From Roseimicrobium gellanilyticum (GTDB taxonomy: Bacteria; Verrucomicrobiota; Verrucomicrobiia; Verrucomicrobiales; Verrucomicrobiaceae): a stretch of DNA of 64,000 nt. Of this stretch, positions 36,101 through 45,400 are shown in pieces. Numbering within the stretch: the stretch's first letter is position 1; the number at the start of each line of letters is the position of its first letter. Location of the stretch: positions 466,881 through 530,880 of the forward strand of contig NZ_QNRR01000002.1 in NCBI RefSeq assembly GCF_003315205.1, read 5' to 3'. Under the pieces are notes generated by a model that saw only the letters and a program-made list of their open reading frames with translations, was not told the DNA's origin and searched no databases. Position numbers and translations under genes: made by a program.

Positions 36101-37295
36101 GGGACGTGACTTGGCGGCTGTTGCGCTCGCTGCAATTCCCATGGAGTCATCGTCGACACCCAGCGATACATTGGAGATTCGGGTCGGTAGCGAAGGGCAA
36201 TACGAAGGCGCACGCTTGGCGCCGCCATCGGGTGAACAGCGCACATGGTTGAGTACTTCGAGCCCCGCTTGGGGGGGGGACCGCGAAACAAATCGCCCTT
36301 CTGCCACAGAGGCTGATGTTGCCGGGAAATACGACAACCTCAATGGCTATGTGGCAAAGCGACGTGCGTCTTCCCGGCGTGAATTGGCCGAGTTCAACGC
36401 TGCTGGCCCACTCCACCATTGGAGCCGAATAGCCATTGAAGAGTTTGTCCCCTGGGCTGAGGAGTTCTTGAGACTGGCAGCTGCGGCTGGGCCGGCTGCA
36501 ACGATGGACATCGCTTCTTTTGTTGATGACGTAACGATCTCTCTTTTACGTCTCGTGCCGAGTGCGATACTCGATCATCAGGAACTGTGGGAGCCGCACC
36601 CTTACGTCCGTGTGACGAGCTGTGAAGGAGCAATATCGCGACGAACACAAGTGCTTTGGGAGACAACCTTAAATGATTTTCCTGTAGTTCGAAACAAGCG
36701 CCGGCAAATGATTTTTGATACGGACAGCGATGAGGAGATTCTGTGGCAAGTGCTTGCTGCCCATGCTGCTGGCAATTTGGCCTCCATTGCAAGGTTTGCA
36801 CACGAGTGGATGTTTGACGGTCACGCCGAAGTGCGAGCGCTTGCGGTTACGCTTCTGGCATTTCAGGGTGATGAAGACTCCCTGATCCGTCTAGCTGAGC
36901 TTCGCGACGGGGATCCTAGCTTTTGGGTGCGCGAACATGCCGTTTGGGCTTCGGATGTATGTACAAGCGAAATGGCCTGCCGTGAGCGCTATCTCGATAT
37001 TCTCGCCGCACAGTCTCCTGAGGATATCATTTCCACCTTCATCGAGATTAGACCGGCGTTTTCTCCCATGGTCTTTGCTTGGATCGAGTCAGAGGATCTT
37101 CGGACAAGACTTGCCAGGCAATCACCGCGAAACCGCGTGCTCATCCGTCTCTTTTGGTCTCACTGGTGTAGCGTTTCCTCACGATCTCGCAACGTCTCAA
37201 TGGGAGGCCGCAAGCTAAAGGAGTATTGTCGCGGAGAGCGTTTGAAGGACGGTGTGAGCTCTCGGATGGCGCCATGGTGGCGGCTAGAGCCGTAA
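33117..37295 (+). CDS. STAND-type P-loop NTPase, probable antiphage sensor
   Basis: A 1,392-aa protein. After about 75 N-terminal residues comes a NACHT/STAND-like ATPase: Walker A GEEGAGKT (84-91), Walker B AVLLILDGANE (155-165), sensor RLLFTSRP (191-198) and a winged-helix-like region with LASVPRYFQLCLRL (about 247-262). The remaining 1,000 residues are helix-rich without an obvious enzyme motif. They fit the long C-terminal sensor regions of Avs and related proteins, where TPR/HEAT-like repeats bind phage proteins. Near the C-terminus (about 1220-1270) a HEAT-like unit is visible. The start is GTG 33117, 6 bp after the nuclease gene; ATG 33123 is an alternative. Its site directly behind an island attachment site supports a defence role, which is inferred. 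Confidence 0.82.
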   Translation: MQMETPNYAEALNQFHAELSGIASRAVASEKASAKLQARLHGGVLGSHFHNQIDISNAVPRPRLRSAIKEWWDQEKIGVAVLQGEEGAGKTWVAADFAGNLAGDLPVVFWLDSLAWRQAANIEEVVHMAAESLFMPGDRRIHSVAKKVFQRWHDAVLLILDGANERGAWKAAEGLLYDYHQHGPELRSKLRLLFTSRPLLHRPGAGGKFWGNSEIIDVEPFDETEFAAALATFAPDLAPEALSEGIRKLASVPRYFQLCLRLRDRLSSLSHLTRDVLLLAELEAKLERRDPQWIDLHEELGSTPSEILSHLAKRIGWPEKETKSIATAELRQHLPGLDKARADLCEQRIFVTADWSETVLNSDHLVLGWALVIQRVTELQGTDRNSDQLCEHVQQMLEPAASNDHKARAVHLALLLTFLQPRFTCIQARTALFRLWALHHNNSLNVESLDFFVSNDLHSYIDAVEAFFREHLPGKFETLLITPLATRWRIGDDVKSPLKPILERWLRFVFPGDATGSKDGNEVPPSQLVAAQSPEQLRLSYAAIGIISFRPDTALLPALIDCHLSEEFCYFEQGTAEYPARFPIKSSTEPLGLLARWHLGESALKALAHPARDLPVESEEWQNLRSFARLWRMVKWPTLLGDAEDIFENGSDRGDSALFSEFRKVLDPTNTPRRNLIGLGLVGRLAMRRDLPLLTSDEIEEVVAMAEAAGVLQNVVPLPNSRDEHILDDLFPYLARYRRDVAMKALRLRWQAAIEGPNPDRSVIGLDECIPPTDPDGVLVQAALGLRQDPTNQNDFYHAAARFTELILCDGSTNDLRTWLRATETLTLPRLGSSYIGLLPLPMAFAELAPEGFDSIARHEFESALGTFENAPTANARKLASHWLLVFAYVLRKPSIEVGKWALELADRLKDLPEFRFPLFLIAARASDAELLEAAISHPVFVEFHFGFNAHRWGSALKADERPNLSWEAIRTYASFTSGGWLLYHCQMDEELRTWGRDLAAVALAAIPMESSSTPSDTLEIRVGSEGQYEGARLAPPSGEQRTWLSTSSPAWGGDRETNRPSATEADVAGKYDNLNGYVAKRRASSRRELAEFNAAGPLHHWSRIAIEEFVPWAEEFLRLAAAAGPAATMDIASFVDDVTISLLRLVPSAILDHQELWEPHPYVRVTSCEGAISRRTQVLWETTLNDFPVVRNKRRQMIFDTDSDEEILWQVLAAHAAGNLASIARFAHEWMFDGHAEVRALAVTLLAFQGDEDSLIRLAELRDGDPSFWVREHAVWASDVCTSEMACRERYLDILAAQSPEDIISTFIEIRPAFSPMVFAWIESEDLRTRLARQSPRNRVLIRLFWSHWCSVSSRSRNVSMGGRKLKEYCRGERLKDGVSSRMAPWWRLEP

Positions 37296-37311
37296 AGCAA
37301 ACTATTCCCCC

Positions 37312-37734
37312 TCACCGGTCGGACAGGTCGCCTTCCAGTGTGGAGGCTGGCTGCTTTGCCCGTGGTACAGTACCGACAAGCGCCCCAATGGTGACAAACA
37401 CCCTGCCCAGCATTCCGAGTACGATGCAGAATCCCATCAGGTCTCTCGAGCCGAGAAGGACGTTGATGCCGGCCAAAGCCCACAGGCCGGATGCGGTGAA
37501 CGCGATAATCTTAGGGATCAGCATTGGCCGAAGTAGGCAAACAATGGTGGCGGCAGAGGGTAAGCCAGCGATAAGAGCTTCGGCTATGCCCGTATACCTC
37601 GCAATCAGGCTTATGAGCGCGACGGTGACGGTCAATGCATGGAAGGCGAGGGCAACTATCTTCATTGGTAGTTGTCCGCTACTTTTCAAACCAACCGTGA
37701 AGTCGCGAGTTGGTATTGATATCCCTGCTGTCAC
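37312..37734 (-). CDS. small four-helix membrane protein of unknown function
   Basis: A 140-aa protein (GTG start; Met at 37665 gives a 117-aa form that begins directly with the first membrane helix). Four hydrophobic segments are visible: IVALAFHALTVTVALISLI, EALIAGLPSAATIVCLL, IIAFTASGLWALAGINVLLG and MGFCIVLGMLGRVFVTIGAL. It is convergent with the STAND gene, ending 16 bp beyond it. I do not recognise a family. Small membrane proteins do occur as accessory or effector parts in defence loci, but orientation and separate transcription make a link here weak. Confidence 0.5.
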   Translation of the reverse strand: MTAGISIPTRDFTVGLKSSGQLPMKIVALAFHALTVTVALISLIARYTGIAEALIAGLPSAATIVCLLRPMLIPKIIAFTASGLWALAGINVLLGSRDLMGFCIVLGMLGRVFVTIGALVGTVPRAKQPASTLEGDLSDR

Positions 37735-38196
37735 TTCGATGAAGCATACCTCCCAACTTGCTGCAGATCGCAGGAGATGCCATGTGGCATGAGGCGCTCC
37801 GGGCGCGTCATCTGAGAAATCGCTGACCGAACGTCCGGGTAAAGCCCTTTGCTCTCAGAAATGATATTTTTGTTGCATTTTTTGTGCAAATTTCGCAAAG
37901 TTCTTCTGTCAAACAAAGCCCCCCGAGTGAATCCCTTCAAAGCCCCCCAATAGTCCTCCGACTCCCAACCCTCCGTCGCCAATCGAAAGCCGCATTGTAG
38001 GTGGCTGATAGGGACGGTGTGTGAGAGGCCTGATTCTTCAGCGCCCTCGCGGTTGTGGTCGTGATGTCCTCCAGCACGGTGCCTATGGTGCCGCGCTACC
38101 CGCTCTGAGTGACCGCTCCGGCAAACGGTGAATTCCGCCCCAGGTGTGTATGATATTTGTGAAAAGTGTGTTAAATTTGACAGAAGGTTTCCAAGC
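37735..38196. other. divergent intergenic region inside the island
   Basis: About 460 bp between the membrane-protein gene (leftward) and the protease gene (rightward). An AT-rich part near 37855-37915 (ATTTTTGTTGCATTTTTTGTGC) is a likely promoter zone. An 11-bp direct repeat CAAAGCCCCCC occurs at about 37914 and 37940. No gene is supported here. Confidence 0.4.
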
Positions 38197-39039
38197 ATGA
38201 TGAAATCCTCCCTCCTCGCGGCTCTTTGCCTTACCGTGACGAACCTTCACGCGATCGTGCTCTCTCCGGATACGATCCAGGTTTCGGGTCATCGACAGCC
38301 GGAGGCCATTCCCCAAGCGGTCTTGGGCGTAGGGGCGGATATCGGAAGCCAACCGACGTCGTTTCCCTTCTGGGAGAACATTGGGACGGTGGGCATGGGT
38401 ACAGGTTTGTACCTAGGGAACGGTTGGGTGCTGACCAGCGCCCATGTGGGCTGCCTTCCCTTCCAGCTTTCTGACGGTTCCTGCTACCGGCCCATCAAGG
38501 GTACATGGCACGTCATGGTGAATCCAGACGGCTCCAAGTCCGATCTGGCATTGTTCCGTGTGGATGAAGATGGTGAAATGTCCGCCCTTCGACGTCTGCC
38601 GGACGTGCCTCTCAGTACCGCGGGGGTGGAGTCAAAGACGCCCGTGATTCTCGTGGGCACGGGCTATGTGGAGATGGAGGTACGGGAGGAGGGGCCTGTG
38701 AGGTTTGGCATTCAGCAGCGCACTACCCGCGAGAAGCGCTGGGCATTGGCCACCACTGACGAGGTGAGTCAGCCGGCCGCTACCCGAGGTGGCTACAAGA
38801 CGCATTGCTTCGCCACGACTTTCCGGGAAAAGGCTTCCGGCGGTCAGGCGGCTGAGGGGGATTCTGGCGGGGCGGCGTTCATTTTCGATGCAGAAACCCA
38901 AAAGTGGAAACTCGCGGGCTGCATTTTTGCCGTGTCCCAGTTGAGTGGTTTTGTGCCGTATGGAGCCAGGACCTATGTCGGTGACCTGACCATGTACAGC
39001 GCACAGATCGTGGAGCGGATGAGCGACACCGCAAAATAA
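38197..39039 (+). CDS. secreted trypsin-like serine protease
   Basis: A 280-aa protein with a signal peptide (MMKSSLLAALCLTVTNLHA) and the chymotrypsin-fold catalytic triad: H83 in LTSAHVG, D116 in KSDLALF and S223 in EGDSGGAAF. The start at 38197 follows AGAAGG at good spacing; an upstream in-frame ATG at 38128 would bury the signal. It is exported to the periplasm or outside. It lies about 450 bp upstream of the giant adhesin gene on the same strand, so a role in trimming or releasing the adhesin is conceivable, although no direct link is visible. Known adhesin-release proteases of the LapG type are cysteine proteases, a different family. Confidence 0.85.
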   Translation: MMKSSLLAALCLTVTNLHAIVLSPDTIQVSGHRQPEAIPQAVLGVGADIGSQPTSFPFWENIGTVGMGTGLYLGNGWVLTSAHVGCLPFQLSDGSCYRPIKGTWHVMVNPDGSKSDLALFRVDEDGEMSALRRLPDVPLSTAGVESKTPVILVGTGYVEMEVREEGPVRFGIQQRTTREKRWALATTDEVSQPAATRGGYKTHCFATTFREKASGGQAAEGDSGGAAFIFDAETQKWKLAGCIFAVSQLSGFVPYGARTYVGDLTMYSAQIVERMSDTAK

Positions 39040-39492
39040 CACAACGCTGGGCAAAAACTCCCAGTTAGAGCTCGATGTGCAACGCACTTCTCGCGTGACT
39101 TTTTGTCCCTCACACGGCACCCGCAATTGCAGCAAATTAGCTCATGATTGCGGGATATTTTAAGAAATTTTGCGCATATGCAATGGAGGGTTGAAATAGC
39201 CTTTCGAAATTGAGAGAGATTCGCAAAAGAAAGAAAATATTACAAAATTGTGGACAAGAGTGAATATTCGTTTATCCACTCCGCAAAGAACCATTGCGGC
39301 TGGTCATTCAGCCTTCCGTCGGTAAATCCCCGCGTCAGTTAGTCACAGCACACTGGAGAGCGTCAGTAGTTCGGTCTGGTTTATCGTCCTCCCAATACGC
39401 GTGATCGCGCGTCTTTGCGCCGTTGCATTTCTGTGTCGCACCTTTGCGAATGGCGAATCTCGCACCCTCAGGCACACCCATGATCACTCGCC
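39040..39492 (+). promoter_or_regulatory. upstream region of the giant adhesin gene
   Basis: A 453-bp non-coding stretch with an AT-rich core at about 39150-39260, where the adhesin/secretion operon promoter is expected. It contains an imperfect inverted pair, GTGGACAA at about 39251 and TTTATCCAC at about 39272-39280, resembling two opposed DnaA-box-like 9-mers. A role cannot be concluded from two sites. Confidence 0.35.
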
Positions 39493-42400
39493 ATGAAAAT
39501 TTCCATCATCGAGTCAAACGCCTCCACGGGACGGCGCGAGACAAAGAACGTCGAGGTCAAATCGGAAGCACGTATTCCGGTCCATTTTCAGGGAAATGTC
39601 CATATCTCTCGTGACGGCGAGCCACCAGCCAGCGTGACAAAGCTGGCGGATGGCGTGGTGGTGCAGTGGAAAGACGGAACCTATGTCGTGCTGATACCGG
39701 ATGATGGGAGCAATCTGGATCAGCTGAAGCAGGTGAGTATCAACGCGGTGAGCGAAGGGGCCGCCGTGGAGGAGTTCATGCTATGGCGCGCATCCTATGA
39801 CGATGACGCCCTGGATTTTGCCCCGCTCGGGCCATATGGACTGCCTCCCGCAGATGTAGAGCAGGAAAAGGTGGATCTTTTTACGGAGCCCGCTGCTCCG
39901 CCCGTGGAACCCGTGACGGAACCGCCGCCGCCAGAAGTTCAGCCTGCAATCATCCCACCGCCGCCACCGGATCTGCCACCTGCCGCAGTGGATGACACCA
40001 ACTTCATCGTGGAGTCAGATGTGACCCCGGCCTTTGCCCTGGGGAATGTGTTGCAAAATTTGGTGCATGGCTTGCACAAGGGCATTGGGCCGTTTGCCGA
40101 CGTGGCGGATACGGAACCGGAGGGTGCGGCCCTGCTGGTGACGCTCGCTGGTGTACAGGGAACGGTGGGAACGGCGCTGAGCTCTTCCGTTGTTACGGTG
40201 CAGGGGCAGTACGGCACGCTCGTTCTGAATGCGGATGGCGCGTACATCTACACGCTGAACCCGAATAATCCCGCACCGGAGGCGCTGGATGAAGGCGAGA
40301 GTTTGGTGGAGGCATTTTTCTACACGGTAGCGGATCCCTCCGGTCAGACGGCGAGCGCCACCCTGACGATCACCATTTTCGGCACCAACGATGTCCCAGT
40401 GGCGCTTGCGGATACGAACTGGGCCCAGGAGAATGTGGCGGATGCCAGCGGGAACGTGCTTCAGACCCTTCCGCACAATGGAGCTCCGAGCGGTGCTTTT
40501 AGCGATATAGCAGACACGGACGTGGATGTGGAGCCACTAAGCGTCGGCTCAGTCAATGGCAATGCGCTCAATGTGGGCGTCGCGGTGGCGGGTACCTATG
40601 GCACGCTGACGCTCAATGCTGACGGCGCCTACACCTATGTGGTGAACCCTCAGGACTCCACCGTGCAGGGATTGGATGATGGCGAGACCCTCACCGATGT
40701 CTTCAACTACACTGCGACCGATGGCGATGCCAATTCTGCCTCTGCAACTCTGACGATCACCATCTTCGGAACGAATGACGCACCCATCGCCAATGCCGAC
40801 ACCAACTGGGCCAAGGAGGATGTGGCCAATGCGAGTGGTAATGTGTTGCTCACCCTGGCGCACAATGGGGCTCCCAGCGGCGCGTTCAGCGACATCGTGG
40901 ATACGGATGTGGACGATGAGCCGCTGAGTGTGAGTGAAGTCAACGGTAGCGCCGGCAATGTAGGTGCCGCAGTGGCAGGGACCTATGGATCTCTGACACT
41001 CAATAGCAACGGCACCTACAACTACGCGTTGAACAATGCTCACGCGGATGTGCAGAAGCTGGACGATGGTGAGACGCTCACCGATGTCTTCAACTATACC
41101 GCCACCGATGGCACGGCCAGCGCCGGAGCCACGCTGACGATCACCATCTTCGGCACCAATGACACGCCGGTGGCCAATGCGGATACGAATTGGGTGCAGG
41201 AGGACATCGTCAATGCCAATGGCAACGTACTGCAGACCCTGGCACACAATGGGGCTCCGAGTGGCGCGTTTAGCGACGTTGCGGACACGGATGTGGATGA
41301 TGAGCCGCTGAGCGTGAGTGAAGTGAACGGTAGCGCCGGCAATGTAGGTGCCGCAGTGGCAGGGACCTATGGATCTCTGACACTCAATAGCAACGGCACC
41401 TATGCCTACTTGCTCAACAATGGACATGCCAGTGTGCAGGCCCTGGATGATGGGGAAACGCTCACGGATGTCTTCAACTACACTGCCACCGATGGCACGG
41501 CCAGTGCGGGGGCCGCCCTGACTATTACCATCTTTGGAACCAACGATGCCCCTGTGGCCAATGCCGATACGAACTGGGCGCAGGAGGATGGCGCTGATGC
41601 CAGTGGCAATGTGCTGCAGACCCTGGCACACAACGGCGCACCGAGCGGTGCGTTCAGTGACATCGCAGACACCGATGCCGATATCGAGGCACTGACCGTG
41701 AGTTCCGTGAATGGCGTGCCGGGCAATGTGGGTGCGGCCGTGGCGGGCACCTATGGTACCCTCACCCTGGCAGCCACCGGCGCCTACAGCTACATCCTCA
41801 ATGACGCGCACGCCTCCGTGCAGGCTCTCGACGAAGGTGAGACCATCACGGATGTCTTCAATTACACCGCCAACGATGGCAGCACGAACTCGGCCCCAGC
41901 CACCCTGACGATCACCATCTTTGGAACCAACGATGCCCCTGTGGCCAATGCCGATACGAACTGGGCGCAGGAAGATGGCGCTGATGCCAGTGGCAATGTG
42001 CTGCAGACCCTGGCACACAACGGTGCGCCCAGTGGCAGCTTCAGCGACATCGCAGACACCGATGTCGATATCGAGGCGTTGACTGTGAGCGCGGTGAACG
42101 GAAGCGGGGCGAATGTGGGGAGTGCGGTGGCCGGTGCCTACGGTACGCTCACCTTGGGCGCGAGTGGCGCGTACAGCTACATCTTGAACAACGCGCACGC
42201 CTCCGTGCAGGCTCTCGACGAAGGTGAGACCATCACGGATGCATTCACTTACACCGCCAGTGATGGCTCGGCCAACAGTGCCTCCGCCACCCTGACGATC
42301 ACCATCTTCGGTACCAATGATGCCCCTGTGGCCAATGCCGATACGAACTGGGCGCAGGAAGATGGCGCCGATGCCAGTGGCAATGTGCTGCAGACCCTGG

Positions 42401-45400
42401 CACACAATGGCGCGCCCAGTGGCAGCTTCAGCGACATCGCAGACACCGATGTCGATATCGAGGCGTTGACTGTGAGTTCCGTGAATGGCGTGCCGGGCAA
42501 TGTCGGCGCAGCGGTGGCAGGTACCTATGGAACCCTCACCCTGGCCGCTACCGGTGCCTACAGCTACATCCTCAATGACGCGCACGCCGCGGTGCAGGCG
42601 CTCGATGTGGGTGAGACCATCACCGATGTCTTCAATTACACCGCCAACGATGGCAGCACGAACTCAGCCCCAGCCACACTGACGATCACCATCTTTGGAA
42701 CCAACGATGCTCCTGTGGCCAATGCTGATACGAACTGGGCGCAGGAAGATGGCGCTGATGCCAGCGGCAATGTGCTGCAGACTCTGGCACACAACGGCGC
42801 ACCGAGCGGTGCGTTCAGTGACATCGCAGACACCGATGTTGATATCGAGGCCCTGACCGTGAGTTCCGTGAATGGCGTGCCGGGCAATGTGGGTGCGGCC
42901 GTGGCGGGCACCTATGGCACCCTCACCCTGGCCGCTACCGGTGCCTACAGCTACCTCCTCAATGACGCGCACGCCGCGGTGCAGGCGCTCGATGTGGGTG
43001 AAACCATCACCGATGTCTTCAATTACACCGCGAGCGATGGTACTGCGAACTCGGCCGCGGCCACGCTGACCATCACCATCTTCGGTACCAATGATACCCC
43101 TGTGGCCAATCCCGATACGAATTGGGCGCAGGAAGATGGCGCCGATGCCAGCGGTAATGTGCTGCAGACCCTGGCACACAACGGCGCTCCCAGTGGCAGC
43201 TTCAGCGACATCGCGGACACCGATGTCGATATCGAGGCCCTGACCGTGAGTTCCGTGAATGGCGTGCCGGGCAATGTGGGTGCGGCCGTGGCGGGCACCT
43301 ATGGCACCCTCACCCTGGCAGCGAGCGGCGCGTACAGCTACATCCTGAATGACGGCCACGCCGCGGTGCAGGCGCTCGATGTGGGCGAGACCATCACCGA
43401 TGTCTTCAATTACACCGCCAACGATGGCAGCACAAACTCGGCGGCAGCGACCCTGACGATCACCATCTTCGGTACCAATGACACGCCGGTGGCCAATGCG
43501 GATACGAACTGGGCCAAGGAAGACGTGTCGGATGCCAGTGGCAATGTTCTGCAGACCCTGGCCCACGCTGGCGCACCCAGCGGCAGCTTCAGCGACATCG
43601 CGGATACCGATGTGGACATCGAGACGCTGACGGTCAACTCGGTCAATGGGATGGGGGGCAATGTAGGCAATGCGGTGCTTGGCACCCACGGCACGCTCAC
43701 CCTCAACGGCAACGGCACCTACAACTACGTGCTCAACAATGGCAGCGCAGCAGTGCAGACCCTCGATGACGGCGAGACACTGACGGATGTCTTCAATTAC
43801 ACCGCGACCGATGGCACCGCCAGTGCGGGCGCTACGTTGACGATCACTATCTTTGGAACCAACGACGCACCCGTTGCGAATGCGGATACGAACTGGGCCA
43901 AGGAAGACGTGTCGGATGCCAGTGGCAATGTTCTGCAGACCCTTGCCCATGCCGGCGCTCCGAGCGGATCCTTCAGCGACATCGCAGACACCGATGTCGA
44001 TATCGAGTCACTCACTGTGAGCGCGGTGAACGGAAGCGGGGCGAATGTGGGGAGTGCCGTGGCAGGCACGTACGGTACCCTCACCCTGGGCGCGAGTGGC
44101 GCTTACAGCTACATCTTGAACGACGCGCACGCCTCCGTGCAGGCCCTGGATGACGGCGAGACCCTCACGGATGTGTTTACCTACACGGCGACGGATGGCA
44201 CGGCCAACAGCGCCTCCGCCAACCTGACCATCACCATTTTCGGCACCAATGATGCGCCTGTGGCCAATGCCGATACGAACTGGGCTCAGGAGGATGGCGC
44301 TGATGCCAGTGGCAATGTTCTGCAGACGCTGGCACACAACGGCGCGCCCAGTGGCAGCTTCAGCGACATCGCGGATACCGATATCGATATCGAGACGCTG
44401 ACCGTGAGCTCCGTAAATGGCGTGCCGGGCAATGTCGGCGCGGCCGTGGCAGGTGCCTATGGCACACTCACGCTGGGTTCCAATGGAGCGTACAGCTACA
44501 TATTGAATGATGCTCATGCATCTGTGCAGGCGCTGGATGCAGGGGAGACTCTCACGGACGTCTTCAACTACACCGCCAACGATGGCAGCACGAACTCAGC
44601 CTCGGCCACGCTGACCATCACCATCTTTGGCGCGAATGATGCACCGGTGGCTATTGCCGATACGAACTGGGCGCAGGAAGATGGCGTTGATGCCAGCGGC
44701 AATGTACTGCAGACTTTGCCCCATAACGGTGCTCCGAGCGGTGTCTTCAGTGACAACGCCGATACCGACGCTGATGCGGAACCACTCACCGTGAGCTCCG
44801 TGAATGGCGTGCCGGGCAATGTGGGTGCGGCCGTGGCCGGCACCTATGGCACCCTCACCCTGGCAGCGAACGGCGCTTACAGCTACATCCTGAATGATGC
44901 GCATGCCGCGGTGCAGGCACTCGATGTGGGCGAGACCATCACCGACGTCTTCAATTACACCGCGAACGATGGCAGCACGAACTCAGCGCCAGCCACGCTC
45001 ACGATCACCATCTTCGGTACCAACGATGCCCCTGTGGCCAATGCCGATACGAACTGGGCGCAGGAAGATGTCTCCGATGCCAGCGGTAATGTGCTACAGA
45101 CCCTGGTACACGCAGGTGCACCGAGCGGAACCTTCAGCGACATCGCGGACACGGATGTAGATGTCGAGACGCTGACGGTGAGCACAGTCAATGGCAGCGC
45201 GGGCAATGTGGGTGCAGCGGTGGCAGGTGCCTATGGTACCCTCACCCTGGCAGCCAACGGCGCCTATAACTACATCCTAAATGATGCGCACGCCGCGGTG
45301 CAGGCGCTCGACGTAGGTGAAACCATCACCGATGTCTTCAATTACACCGCGAACGATGGTACTGCGAACTCGGCCGCGGCCACGCTGACCATCACCATCT

